In this document: piece after piece, positions 35,123 to 63,157 of the stretch
Layout of the letters: the number at the start of each line of letters is the position of its first letter
How positions within the stretch are numbered: the first letter of the stretch is position 1
NCBI RefSeq assembly: GCF_000283155.1
Contig: NW_004454240.1
Location: 567,256-631,255, forward strand
Source of the DNA: Ceratotherium simum simum
Lineage: Eukaryota; Chordata; Mammalia; Perissodactyla; Rhinocerotidae
Direction of reading: 5' to 3'
DNA: 64,000 bases
Program-made: the position numbers and the translations under genes
Notes under the pieces: model-generated
Databases searched by the model: none
What the model was told of the DNA's origin: nothing
Seen by the model: only the letters and a program-made list of their open reading frames with translations

Positions 35123-35272
35123 CAAACATATACTTGCTCAACATGACGATATCCATCACTTGGCCAGAGACTGATCACTGTAATGACGGCAGAAATGACA
35201 GGAAAGATTGGAATCATTTGGAGAGTCATGGCTATAGCGACTTAGGGGCTTGAAGAAGGAACATCACTGGAA

Positions 35273-35310
35273 TACACACACACACACACACACATACACA
35301 TATATATTCC
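35273..35310. repeat. (CA)n/(TA)n microsatellite
   Basis: ACACAC tract passing into CATACACATATATAT. Confidence 0.95.
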
Positions 35311-35311
35311 A

Positions 35312-35365
35312 GGGATGCTGCTGCTGCTGGTCCTGGGACCACACTTTGAGAACCACTGGCCTAGA
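35312..35365 (+). mobile_element. MER5A 3'-end fragment
   Basis: GATGCTGCTGCTGCTGGTCC ... ACCACACTTTGAGAACCACT matches the MER5A right end. Directly after a (CA)n/(TA)n tract. Confidence 0.7.
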
Positions 35366-38300
35366 TTTTGGGCCTTACTAAACAAAAGTATATACCTATT
35401 TCACATAATCCATTACTTACACAAATTTCCTTTTGCTAAACTTATTAAAAGCGCCTCAAATGTGTGTCTACAACCATTTACTACTGTATTGCTCTATAAA
35501 TCTGTTTCAGAGTGTTCTAAAACTTTATTTCATGTCATTGTTTAAATCATTATAATTTTTGCTGCTCTTTGACAAAGGCAGCTCTTTGTACCTCTTTCCC
35601 ACTCTCTTGTCCTTTTAAATCCCTAATATCTTAGTCACTTATAGCTGAAATACATGCAAAGGCTTCAGAGGGACTGGGTGCTCTGGTATAGATCTGGTCT
35701 TATTCTCACACCAAGCTGAAGTGATAGCACAAAACATAGATAAGTGAAGGGGGAAGCAGAGAATTGTGTTCAACAAAGTTGTACCTCCAATAAGTTTAAT
35801 CACCACCACTGATACCAGACGACTGACATCGCTTGGACATTGATTGGACGGTTTCACCTTTCACAAACAGGACACATTTTCACAAACTCTTTAAATCCTT
35901 GCGTTCTGTTTCTCAAATGATAAGTAGTATTAATTCCATTTGTGTAAAAATGTTAATGATGTACAATATGAATTATCTAGGCCTTCTCAGTGGCTTTTAG
36001 TAACCATTTCTGAGAGTCCCTTGGTAGTAACCACACTGAACAAGACTGGGTATCAGGACAATTTAATCAACCATCAGCAATTTACTAAGATAATTCCAGA
36101 AGATTAAGATATTTTCTATATTCTGGAGTTAGCTGTCAGGGAATTTGGCCTTTTCATGGTGAAAAATACACTTCTGCAACTAATTGATGCTTAAAATTCT
36201 ACAAGTAGAACTTCATTCCTTTGGCTTAAGGCTTTTCCCCTGTTAAAATGCAAGCAACCCTCAAAAGAGGTAGCATTCAGCCTTATAATCTCAAAGTAAA
36301 GGAACTGATCCCTTTCCTGAGAGCATGCTTTTCTTAGCGAGGAGGAGAACAAACTAGGAGGCACTCAGGAGAGTTGGTGCTGGGAAGCAAGGTCTGGGGA
36401 GAATGGAGCAGAAAGAGGAGACCGAGGATCCCAATGACACACCTCCAACTCATTCACCATTTTGCTGAAAGGCTGTCCCTGTCAGCATTCCTACTGAAAT
36501 GGGTGCTAACTTGCCACCTGGAGCAGGTTATTTAGAAAGCAATCATGTTTTCTGATGATATTGAAGACTCTTTGATGTGTAGGCATACAAAGGTTTACAG
36601 CAATGGAAAAAATAGATGGCAACAAAACATTTGGTACAACAACAGATAGGGACAGTTACCCCCCTAAATCAGAAGAACTGTACTTGTCCACAGGAAGAAG
36701 ATAAAGGAATACTACTTTATAGAGTGCAAATAGCAGGGCCAGGACGAGGGTAAGGCACTTGCATGGCCCTGAGAGTGGGTGCCTCCTTAAATTTTGTACC
36801 CCAGGCGCCTCACTCACCTCACTCTAGCCCTGGCCCTGGCAAATCATATATCACCATTATGTTACAGACTTGGTGGTAATGGAAGGCTGCACTGGCGACG
36901 AATGGAGCACTGACCATGAACTCATCTTTTTAGGGAATAAATAGTTTGCTTATGAGGAAGAGGGCAGGTGCATGGACAGATCTGCTCAGACTGATAGGTC
37001 CCGCAGGATCGCAATCCGATCCGTGTTGTCTACAGAGTTACAATGGATGTCCCGCGAAATACTTGTTGCAAGAGCTTTGTAGATCTCCTTTGTCTTTGCA
37101 CATTCAAGGTAATGCCTGCTGATCAACTGGTTGATTTGTGGTCATTAAGCTAACACAAACTATTTTGCTGCTTCTGGTCTTGCCTCCTTAAAGGGTGAGC
37201 TGTCGGCTAGGGATGCAGTTCACAGGAATTGGAGCTGAAGGACGCGTTGGGGCCAGGTGGGAGACCCAGACAAGAGACTGAGTCAGGGAAAGGAGCAGAG
37301 CCACCAGAGAAGCTTCCTCTTGTACTGAGAATGATTTGCTCTCTACCCTCAACATTTGAACCACAAATACATAATGAATACCCACCAAGTGCAAAGCACT
37401 CTTAGCTATCAATTAACCTCCTCTCCTGGGGAGGACTTCCTCTACTCCTGACTAGACTGAAGTCAGCCTAGTAGAGCCACCTGCTGCTATTGGTTGGAAT
37501 CAGAGGAAATGAAGGGGTAAAAACAACTTGAACGAGAAGCTGACCTCCCGGGGACAACTTCATTTCATTTGAACCCTTTGTGTATTCCACTTTCAAAAAC
37601 TGTTATCATTTACTATTCGCACTAGTAATAGTGACAGAAGTAGGTTCTCTGAAAGCCTTCCTGGAGGGCCTTTCAGCCTTCTTCACCAGTCTCAACGGGT
37701 AGGTGCAGAAGGCAGCAAACACTGGTATGTGCCTGGGTGGGAGAGAGAGTTGGTGTTATGATAAGCAAGGGGAGGAGAGAGGTTGAGTGTTAGGAGTAGG
37801 AGAGATGTTCAGTGTTATGTTCATTAATGATTGGTAGAAATTCTACAGTTTGGTTGATTGTTTGAGACTAGGTCTACATGTTGAAAAATATTAAATGAAT
37901 ATTTCCAATCCTTAATGTTACCTCTGACCATACAATCTCTGCCCCAAATCCTCTTGTGCAAATGGAAACACTACTGGGCATTTGAGGGCCACAGTGATGA
38001 TGTAGAAGATATTCTAAAAACTCCAGACATACAGAGTATTGTAGAGAAAAGCAAGACTCAAGGTAATTGAAAAATGTAAAGGTGTCTGGGCATTCAGCTT
38101 TAGATTCTTTTGGGAAAACCACCAGAGGAAGCAAGGTGAGGGGAGAGGCAAACCCACTAGAAGTAGCAAACAAGAAGCTTCCAGAAAAATCAGCAGAAGT
38201 AACAAGTCCTATACTATGTGAGTCTCATACTCAGCTTTAGAGTTCAGCTATTCATAATGGTTCCCAAGGAGAAGGCCCTGGCAACTTTTCTCTTCTGTTA

Positions 38301-40286
38301 GGCAAAAAGACGAACACTCCTTCATTTCTCTACAGAGGAAAATGTTTCCATCTTTTGGAATTCTGAGTCTGAGGCAGACAAGTGTGGCATTCATATATAA
38401 ATTAAGGCCAGGAATGAATCTATTTTATTTCAGACAAAACTCCTGAAATTTGGTCAGGACCTTCAAACCAAGTAGTTGGAATGATTTCAAAAGCAACTGG
38501 GAAGTGCTGATTGCAAGTGCTGATTGGTGGGCCTGGCCTGTGCTCACAAGCCTAGAGTTCAGAACTGTACCAACCAAGGACCTAGGCCTAGGGCTTCTGT
38601 GTGCCAGGCCCAAATCTCCTCAGAACTGAGTGGTTTTTCAGCTGCTCTGTCCACTGGAGTGTGGGTAGTTAAGAGCTTGCTTCTCATTGGTGAGCAATGT
38701 GACCTATCAAAATCAAGATCTGCTTGTCTCTGGAGCAGTTTTTGCATCCTCCAGGCGGTGGACCAATGAATCTGTTGGGTGGGAGATGAAGGAGGAAGGG
38801 GTCGGGGAATGCTTTTTGCCAACAGACTACAATTTCATTTGACTTTTCTTTTTCCCTCTTGGGAATGGTGGGCAATTAACCCTCCATTCTTGGTCAGCCA
38901 GTTTTCTTTGTTCAATGCTTTGTCTGTTTTTTCCCCCAACCTCCCAGAAACCAGACATGAAAATCAAATGAATCACTGCTCTTGCTCTGCTTAGAAAATT
39001 GAACTGACAAGAATAGTTAGTGCCTATAAATTTTTTGGGAGGGTCGCCATGATTATTCTGGGGTCTGTCAGCAACCCATTTACCCCAGTTCTTACACTCT
39101 CCCCAAGCATGGTTAATTGAAAGTTGGTCAAACAGCAGAACCTAAATGGCAAAAAGTAGCCCTTTTTTGGTGTTATGAGCCATAGCAACTTGTAAGGCTG
39201 CATTTTAGATTTTGGACATATCCTTTTAGTCTATATGTTCTCGGTTTTGGAACAGAGTAAGGCTTCCTTTAAACAAAACAAAACCAACCACAAACCACAA
39301 TCTGAACTAAATGGTGGGGGGCAAGTTACACTTTCTTACTTTCTCCTCCTTGAGCCTTTGATGATGCTGTTCCTTCAGCTTACTACTTCCTGTAATGAAT
39401 CTTATATGCAAATGAAACAAGAGTTCTTAGAATGCAGCATGAGCTGGGCACAGATCCTAGCTATCATTGCTGACAGACACTTGAAGGATCTTCAAGGCGC
39501 CTGTGCGAGTTACCTTGGATAGATTTGAGTGAACGAATGGCTGCCTCGTTTATTGGCTGAGCTTGGTTCACCCAAAGCAACCCAGTCCTGACCTTTTCAA
39601 GCTAAGGAGTGGTGGGGGCGGGTCTATATGTTTATTGAAACTCATCACTCTGATCTCCGTGTAGACAATCAAACTTAAAAAGGCATGAAGTTCAAGACAG
39701 AGACACATTCATATTTTGTACGACAAAAGCCATTCAATCAACCCCATGCCGAAATAAGTGCACACCTGCAAACCTCTTGTGGGGGAGAGTTAAACCGGAG
39801 ATGAAGAGGCATCAGTCTTTCTGTTTCTCCATACAGGGCCATCAAGGCCTTACCAGGAAAGGGAATACTCAGCACTGGCACCCTATGCTCCCCAGGTTTG
39901 GCAGCCCCCGATCTGCTCTCACCCTACACCCCTCAGTGACAGGAGCCATGGTTGGAGCAGCCTGACCATTGTTTGAAAAGATGGCATATGTGCGCTTGCA
40001 TCTGAGAATTTCTTCTTAGTGCACACCATTGGGGGAAAATAAGGAGAAAATCGGTAGTCCAGTAATGGTAAGACCGTAAGTATGAAAACGTAAAGTGTCT
40101 GAAGATGCTTAAAGTGCCTGACGATTTTAGTTCTAGATAAAGTGGCCTCTCTCCTGCTGTCCAGAGTGTGAGTTAATGTAAAAGAAATGTAGGCGCTTTT
40201 GTTATTTCCATGGTTCCTTTTTAAAACTCTCTTCCCCCTTCTCTATTCAAGTTTAGTAACTAAACCCTGCTTGCTGAACCCAGGGC

Positions 40287-54980
<14,694 letters not shown>

Positions 54981-57680
54981 GTGCTGGGGTGAGATGGCCA
55001 CCCAGAACACACCCTTCTACTGCGTCCCCTACCCCTGCTATTGCTGCCACACCTGCCCCATTTGCTGACCAGTACTTAAGGGAGTTCCAGACCTGCAGAA
55101 CCTGAAGAAGACCTGTAGAACTCCAGACCTTCTTGCAGCCATGACCAGCAAGCGACACGTGCCTGACCAAAGCCACCTGGGAGGAGAGGGATCAGCAATA
55201 GCTGTCCTCTTGGCGTGGACTCTGCTCAGTCCTGCCACAAGCTAGAGAGCAGGTTTCCGGGCCTGTTCCCATAAATGAACTGGTCACCCTCTTGTATTTC
55301 CCTTCTAGTTATTCCTAACCCTCACCTCTCCTGTGTTTAGTCACCCTGTGTTCTACGGTTTTATCCTCTGACTGGCTCACCATGACTTCACCCAATGCCT
55401 CACTGACCTGCCCCAATGAGCAAAAGGACAGGCTGCACTGAACTCCTAAAGCCATTGAGGCCACTTACTAGATATAATCGGTGGAGAGCAGGATGGTATC
55501 AAGAAAAGTGCCCAGAAGCCTGCACTTGCTTCAAGCCACACCTCCAGCAGAAGGGTCCCGAAGAGGATGCTACATCTAGCTCAGTGACAGTGTACAAAAT
55601 GACAAATCAAATGGACAACTTGGCTGAGATTTGTCCTTGACTGACTGAGCAAGCTGGTTTCATCTTCCCACAGACTACTGTATCAGGGGCCTTGGACAGG
55701 GTTGCCAAATCTGGGGCCCTCTCCTCTTAGCACACTGCCCTCCTTGTCACCCCCAATGTCCAAGAGACCAATGTCCCAGGCTCTTCCCTTTTCCTTAATG
55801 TTGCCTAAAGCGTCAGCAGTTGGGTGGGGGAGGAGGCAGAGGAGGAGAAAGAAGCAGTAACAACTAACTCAGTTTGACATTGTAAGCAGTCACTCTTTCC
55901 TTAGGGACAGTGGTCTCCTTCCCCTTGGACTGCAGCCCCCAGCCAAAGGTTTTTGCAGGAGACTTGCCATCCTTGGGATTCCGGAGGAGGCCTAATTGGC
56001 CTTGCCTTCCCAGACCTCCAAAGAGAGAGAGGGCCCAAAGCCTGGTCTTTAACTTTGACTTAAAGGATTCCTTAGTTCTGAGAGGAGAGAGGAAGGTTCT
56101 CTCTACAAGAGACTGCACCCACTGCAGCCTTCCAGCTGGGATGTCCTCAGGTCTCTCACATGGGGGGCAAGCCATGGCCTGGTGTGGGGCTTTGATTAGA
56201 TGGTGAGGCTTAAGAGGGGGACTGCTTCCTAGTAACTTCTGGGACTTCTAGGTGCTAACCTAGGTACCCTTAGAAAGTCCTGCTGCTTGCCATGGGTCCA
56301 GAAAACACTGCTTCTGTAGTGAAAAATACACATTATGTCACTCTGGCCACAGAATGCCAGCCAAATCCACTGCTGACTTGAACTGCCCTTGACACTGAGC
56401 TTCCTGCACAGTGCTGGCAGCTGAGCGAGTGCAGCCAAAGTGTCTATGGCCAGAGGGAAGAAAACATGGTAAATTAAGCCTCTGTTCCTCATCGGAGTCT
56501 GACAGATAACCTCAGCCCAGCCTTAGAATTTTGAGCCTGGAGGCAAGAGGTAGAAGCTGGAGAAAGAGGAGTCACAGAGAAACCCAGTCCTCCCAGCTGC
56601 TTTCTGGTGAGGTCTCTATTCTTCAGTGGGAGGTAAGAAGCCCTTTTGTTTATCACATATTTCTCAGCCTGGGGATCAGTGGAGCTGGGCTCCTATAACC
56701 TGTTGCTACCTTTTAAAAAGCCGCCCCCCGGCCCCCACCCCCTGTGAAGAGAAAAATAATACATAGTCATTATAGAAAATTTTGAAAATAGAGAAAACTG
56801 TAAGGACAGAGAACCCCAAACATTCAGAATCCCACCACACAGACGCAAGCACTATGAACACTTGGCTGCCTTTCTTTCTAGTGTGTCCTCGCATCTTTTC
56901 AAAGCTCAGATCATCCTGCAAGCTCTTGATCAGCAGGATTTAAAATGGCTGCCACCTATGCAGTCATGCATACTGAATAATTTATTTAAGCATTCTCCTA
57001 ATTTGTTAGACATTTCAGTTGCCTGGTTTTCCCCATCCCCATCAGTGTAGGAGTCAACAACCCTGTAAAGAAAATTTTGTCTGTTTTTCAGCTCTTTCCT
57101 CAGGAGAGAGTTCCAGAAGAGGAACCACCATTTTTCGAGGCTGTGGACCCTGTTTGGTGAAGGTCGACACGCTGGTCCTGCTGCCCATGTCCCTGCCGGA
57201 GAAGTGCAAAGGACAGGTGCCTTGCACCCCCACCTCCAGGGACCCCCTCGGCACAGGCCCCGCCTGTTCCCATGGTGCTTCTCACCCTGAGCCCTTGCAG
57301 CCTCAGCCAGGGAAAGAGCTGATGAGCAGTGAGCTGGTTTCTGGCCCTCTGGTGGCAAGGGGACTTGGACTTCCCTTTGACCTTCTTCCCCTCTTCCCAG
57401 ATCTTCAATATTTGTTGTGATGTAACAGCCATAAGAGCTGTAAGAGGAACTATGGGCTTTGGGTGCCTTCTTGGGTTGAAAGAGGGGTTGGGGGGGAAAA
57501 TGCATGCAAGGGTGTGAAGGCAGCCCAAGGACTCCCAGAGACTCGGGAGGAAACTCGTTTGAAATAAATGTGTTATTGTGATTGTGTCATTGTTGCATTA
57601 CTGTGTTGTGAAGATAAGAAGTTGTTCTGTATGCTAAAGCTTTCTCCTCAATAAAAATATCAAGGGTGTGTAAAGACTGT
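54981..57680 (+). other. RTL5: RTL5 3' untranslated region
   Basis: Runs from the TGA at 54978-54980 to the poly(A) signals. It has no recognised repeat, and its length fits the ~4.8-kb single-gene span I remember for human RTL5. Short ORFs here have no family match. Confidence 0.65.
57563..57655 (+). terminator. RTL5: RTL5 poly(A) signals
   Basis: AATAAA at 57563-57568 and 57650-57655. The second is followed by GT-rich GGGTGTGTAAAGACTGTGTC, a good downstream element. Confidence 0.7.
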
Positions 57681-57989
57681 GTCTCTCTGGGTTATTGAGT
57701 AAGCATAGATGGGTACCCAGTAGGCATCAGGTACTTCCCAGGCACCTTGCCTGAATCAACCCTAACCTGAAGCCTTGCAATCCTTACAGGAGGAAACTAA
57801 GGCCCAGCAAGGCTCAAGGGCCCTACCTAGAGTCCTACACATTTGTGGATGGCAGAAGTTGTTGGGAGGGAAGCAGAGGGACTAGACATCTTGAAAAATA
57901 GCATGAGTTCTCCACTTACTTGGATATAAAGGTTTGAGTGGCCCAGGCCTACCATCCTACCATCCTATAATAGTGCCCCCCTGAGTCCC

Positions 57990-57991
<2 letters not shown>

Positions 57992-58039
<48 letters not shown>
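57992..58039. repeat. (CA)n microsatellite, about 24 units
   Basis: Uninterrupted AC repeat about 320 bp beyond the RTL5 poly(A) signals. Confidence 0.97.
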
Positions 58040-58043
<4 letters not shown>

Positions 58044-58344
58044 ACTGAGGGAAGGAAGTAGGGAGGCAAGGCAGGATGAGGCGGGAGGGCCCCTACACTT
58101 TTGGGCACTAGGTGGTGCTATTGGACACCAGTGAGTTAGCTGGTGACGATTTTAAACACAAATCCCCAGAGCAGTCCACACAGAGACCTTCCTAGCAAGA
58201 AAGATTTCACTGCTCCTCACAGACTGTGGGGTCAGAAGAAACTGAATCCCATTCTGGGATTTGCTCAAGTTTCCCAGCCATGAATGGGGATTTTTTTTTT
58301 TCTGGGGCCAGGGGGTGGGAATGTTTATGAAGCCCCCCTACTTA

Positions 58345-58470
58345 GGTACAAGTGCTGTGCCAGGCACTTCACATCCGATATCTCATTTCATCTTACCCTC
58401 ATCTTACAGATGAGAGAACAGGCTTAGAGAGGAGAAGTCACTGGCTAAAGGTTTACACCTGGTAAGTGGC
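58345..58470 (-). repeat. MIR
   Basis: GCTGTGCCAGGCACTTCACA and CATCTTACAGATGAGAGAAC. Confidence 0.7.
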
Positions 58471-58694
58471 TTCTTCACAGCCCTGCAGCTGTCCATTAGT
58501 CAGCTCCAGGGACACTTTGCCCCTCTCTGCCTCCACTCGCTGGCCCTACTGCCTCCCCCGTCTGCTCTGTCCTGCCCACCCGCCCCCCAGCTCACAGGAC
58601 TGCAGTGAGAAACAAAGCCCAGTTTTAGAGGCATATTTGCTTTACCTCTTTAAAGGGAAGGAAGGGAGGGAGGGCGGGATGAAACCAGTGTGTT

Positions 58695-58805
58695 TCTGAC
58701 CACATGCCAGGCACTTTCACCAATAGCATCTCATTGCATTCCCACAACAACTCAGTGAGGCTCTAATGGTGTCTCATTTTAGAGCTGAGGGACCTGAATC
58801 TCAGA
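58695..58805 (-). repeat. MIR
   Basis: CACATGCCAGGCACTTTCAC and CCACAACAACTCAGTGAGGC. Confidence 0.65.
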
Positions 58806-61309
58806 GATATTAGGTTCCATGGGGGACTCATACCCATACTTTGTGACTCCTAAACCCATACTCTCTCAACCCGAACACACCATGCTGTTTCCCAGGAAAG
58901 CCCCCCGATGAGCTCAAGCCTCAACCTGACTGGATTCAGGGTCTTTGCCAAAGCAACCAGGTATACATCAGGTCCACTATCTCAGGAGGCTCTGGGAGAA
59001 CCAGCCAGGTGGCAGTTCTGCCCTGCAGGGAAGGGCCTGCAGAGTAAGGCAGGCCAGTGGCAGAGCTGAGTTTATGGTGATGAGTATGCCTGAGTGTGTG
59101 GCCGACTGCCCCTTGTAGGGAGGGACAGGGCTGTGTGGCCGTGGGCTGCGTCAGTGAGCACTGGGGCTCCCTGTTCTGCTTCAGGGGGTCAGATAAGGTC
59201 TCCAGCAGCCCTGAAGTTTCTCATGCCATAGCAGGTAGGGGTAGGTGAGCCCAGATAGTGTCATAGCCCATAGAGCAGGTCGGGGGAAGGCAAAAGAGTA
59301 GGGTGAGCTTTGCCCCAACCCTGCAGCCAGAAGCCCCGTGAGTATAGAGAAAGGAGCCCTGGATCCCAGTCCGGCCCTGCCACTGACTGGATTTGGGACC
59401 TTGCATGAGTCCCATTCCTGCTCAGGCCACAGCTTCCTCATCCGTCTAGCCACTGTTGGGTCCCCGGGGCCCAGCACAGAGCTGGGTACACAGTAGGATC
59501 TCAGTCCTAGTTTGGTGCAGAAACAAAGAAATGACTGAATAAATGGGCTGCTGGATGGAAACCTAGAGGCAGCCTGGTAAGGGCATCTGCAGATGGCATG
59601 AAGCTTGGAGGACTAAAGGTTCCCCTCCAAAATGGAATCAGGAGCCCCCCAAATCTCCATAACCTGGAAGGATGTGCTGAAATGAGCTTTACTAGGTGCA
59701 CATGTGAGATTTTGCAGTCAGGTTCAGAAAACCGGCTGCAGAAGTCTGAGTGGGGAAGCTGTGGATTAGAAGAAACTTGCGAAAAAAACAATTTGAGAAC
59801 TTGAGTTGATGGGGGCTCAGGGTGAATCAGCAGACTGCTGTGGCTGCCAGAAATGCTAATGCCTTCCTGGGCTGCTGCAACAGAGTGTGGGATCCAGGAG
59901 ATGGTCAGGCCCCACCTGGGGTCCGGGCTGCCCAATGGAAGGCGACCAGGTTGCACCTCATGGAAGCCCTTTTGCGTGTCAGGGGTAAGGAAATATTAGA
60001 ATAAAAGAAAGGAAGAAGGAAGGAAAGAGTGGGGGCAGTAGAAGGTGACAATGATGGTGAGCGTCATAAAAACCCTGATCCCAAGGGATGGAGGAAGGCA
60101 GAGAAAATCTTGCTGCCTGTGAAGCAGGGCCCATTGTTCCCTTCATTCTGTGAGGAAACTGGCAGCTCAAGGTCACTTGCTCCACTTGCAGAGTTCGGCC
60201 GTGAACTCCAGTAGTTTGACATCCAGAACTCTTAACCTCCATCCTCCACTCACACCCACGCTGTTGGAATCAAAATCTCCAGGAATTTCTATTCCTGAAA
60301 AGATCCCCAGGCAATTCTAATGCCCAGCTCAGCCCAGCCCAGTGCAGAAAAGAGCCATGGGGACTAGCTAGCCCAGGTGACATTTAATGGCCAGTTTGGT
60401 TCTGAGCCTTCCCCTAGAGCTCCAGGGAGGAGGAACCAGCCTGGAGATGCCCCACTAGCACATAGTAAGTGATCAAGAAATATTTGTGCAACGATCCCCT
60501 AGCATGTACCATGGTCTGGTGTGAGCTCGCCCCTCCTGGACACCTGCTCAGACTGCACCCTCCTGAGAGAGATGTGCTATAGGATGGGTGCAGAAGTCTG
60601 GCCCTAAGAAACCAGGTCCATTGGAGCCTAAGCCTTTACCCTTGACAGCCAGAACTGACTCACATGGGGCCTTGGCCCCTCCCAGGGGATAAGAACAGGC
60701 ATTAACAGGGCAAGAGATTACCCCCAAGTGAGGTGGGGGGGCTCTATCTCTGGCTAGCACTTCCTGCATCTTGCCCAGACTAGGGAAAGCTCTGCAGGCC
60801 ACTTCTCCCCAGGGACTCAACAGACACAGAAACACAAAGCCGAAGGTTCTTGGTTGCCCTGGTAACAGTGGGACCTACTTGGAAGAAAACAGTCTCTGAA
60901 AGCTTAGGAGGGTAGATATTTCCTTTGACAGAGGGCAGGCTCTGACCTGCTCCTTGTGTCCCCTCTCTCCTTCCTGCCTGCCACACAGAGGGGTAGAGCT
61001 GGGGCCCCTCACCTCAGCAACTCTCCTTGGGGGAGGTGCTGGAAAGTAGGGCCCAGGCTTTTTATTCTGCTCTTGCTGTGGGCTGTTAATATGAGAAAGA
61101 GGCTAAAATGGAAGGTGTTAGTGTGTGAATTCATGGTGATTGTCCTCTGGCCCGAGGAAGCCTTGCCCCATAGGATCCATATACAACCAAACTTCAGGAG
61201 GGCAAGTGTCCCCAGAAATTGAGGTCCTACCTCTTCCTCACCACTTACCATGAAGACATGAGCCAGAAAGAGTGTCCAGAAGTTCCAGACTTCTCCCTCC
61301 AGTTCTGCC

Positions 61310-61860
61310 CCTCCTCATCTCTCACCTGGACTACTGAAGTAACCTCCCTGCTGGTCTCACCAGCCTCTAGTCTCTACCCCTTCTAATCAATCCACCTTCT
61401 ACATGCTGGGGGGAGGGAGTGGGCATGGTCCTTTGAACACACAAATCTGGTCCTGTTGCTCCTATACAAAAACCCTTCAATGGCTCTCCTTCCTCTAGCG
61501 GAAGGCTTGTGGACCTGATTCTGGCATTCTTCACTATCTGGTCATAAACTACCTATGCCATCTCATCTGCCCATGCCATCCTTCTTCCCTCTTCCATTCA
61601 GTCCAAACCCCAGACATCCTGAATTACTTCTTTATTTCCTTACATACAAGGCCCTTTCATGCCTCTGGGCCTTTGCATACCCTATTCCCTCTACCTTAAA
61701 AATTCACAAGCACTCCTGGCCCCACTCCAACTGGCAATCTCCTCAGGTCAAAGATCACTTGCTCCATGAAACTGCCTCCACTCCCCAGACAAGCTCCTGC
61801 CCTTCTGAGTCCCCACTTGCTCCCCTGCCCCCGACCCCACTGCTTCCTGAGGCACGAGTT
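61310..61860 (+). mobile_element. L2 fragment in NHSL2 intron 1
   Basis: Contains AACCCTTCAATGGCTCTCCT and GCCTCTGGGCCTTTGCATAC, with a short G-rich interruption near 61410. Confidence 0.75.
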
Positions 61861-62221
61861 CCACCTGGGAGCAGAGGCTAGTTCATGACTCCAAATGAGT
61901 TCGTGGCTGCAAGGCTGCCGTTCAGTGTGAGAACATGCACTTGTCCCCTTCTCAGGTGGGGGCTGCATTGGCAGTAGCCTTTGGGAGGAGGACTGGCCTC
62001 CTAAGACCTGGCTGAGGGCTGACAGTATGCAAGTGGAGCTGCAAGCACACACGCCCATCAAGGTGGAGGTGTGGACAGTAGGAACAAGCTGGGGAAGAGA
62101 AAGCAGGAGCTTGCACAGCTGGTTATTCATTCTCAACTGAGCACCCTGTTGACGGCCTCTGTCTCTTTGGGGGGCCATCATTCCCTCTCAGCGGTGTGGT
62201 GGAGAGTGACCTCCACTGAGC

Positions 62222-62590
62222 TTGAGAGTCACACAGACCTGGCTTTGAACCCTGGCTCTGCCACTTCCTTGTGGTGTACCCTTGGGTTGGTCATTTCACC
62301 TCTCTAAGCCTCAGTTTCCTTTTTCTAAAAACAGAGATAATAATAGTATATATATTAGTGAGATAATTGATATGAACCAACAACAACAATAAAAATAGCT
62401 AACACTTTTAGCACTTACTATTTGTTGGGCACTAAGGGCTATACATTTATTAACTCGTTGAATCATCACAATAGCTCTATAAAGTAGGTAGTGCTATCAT
62501 TCCCCATTTTGCTGATTAAGAAATGGCATGGAAAGTTTAACTTGCCCAATGTCATAGCACTAGCGTGCAAGTGGTTTCGAGCCCTCCAGT
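62222..62590. repeat. Two MIR copies in opposite orientation
   Basis: 62222-62345 is plus (CTTTGAACCCTGGCTCTGCC; CCTCAGTTTCC). 62400-62590 is minus (CTATTTGTTGGGCACTAAGG; CAATAGCTCTATAAAGTAGG). Confidence 0.75.
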
Positions 62591-62656
62591 AAAACCGGGA
62601 AAGTTTTGTGGATCAGAAATGAGGCCAGTGGAGCAGGCGAGCGCCAAGATCCAGGA

Positions 62657-63157
62657 CAGGGGTCTTAATCTCTTTTAGGTCATGGATCCCTCTCGCAGTT
62701 TGGTGAAACCTCTGGACCCCTTCTCAGAATAATGTTTTCAGATGCATAAGATAACATACATAGAATTACAAAGGAAACTAATCATACTGAAATAGTTATA
62801 AAATATTTTTAAGAAATTGTGATCTAGCTATATTACTACTTTAATCATATATTAAATCACAAGATTTAGCGGCAAGTCTATAGATTAAGTTTTGAAGTGA
62901 TGATGAGCATAAGTGACTTTTTTGAGATACAACAACTGTAATGTGATATGAAAATAGTTGTGATGTCCATTGGGGATAAAGTCATGGATACCGCTCATAC
63001 TATTATGGCTTGTTGACTACATTCCTAATTTGAGGAAACGCTAAATTTCTGTTAGTGGAAAAAAGATCAAATAATTTTCCTGTCCAAGTTCACAGACCCC
63101 CTAAATTATCTCCACACACCCCGTGGAGGTCTGTGAAGCTCAAGTTAAGGAGCCCTG
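62657..63157. mobile_element. DNA-transposon relic with inverted ends
   Basis: Left end CAGGGGTCTTAATCT and right end, read in reverse, CAGGGCTCCTTAACTT form degenerate terminal inverted repeats about 500 bp apart around an AT-rich core. Probably a hAT-type non-autonomous element. Family name not certain. Confidence 0.6.

Larger units (their letters stand above)
31201..40286 (-). other. Repeat-poor DNA 3' of NHSL2, probable long 3' UTR in part
   Basis: Few recognisable repeats compared with 12-31 kb. Minus-strand AATAAA hexamers (forward TTTATT) occur near 39630, 39548, 38424, 35525 and 31237. Which one ends the NHSL2 transcript cannot be decided from sequence. It includes a 51-codon coding-looking stretch at 36986-37141 (see findings). 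Confidence 0.45.
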
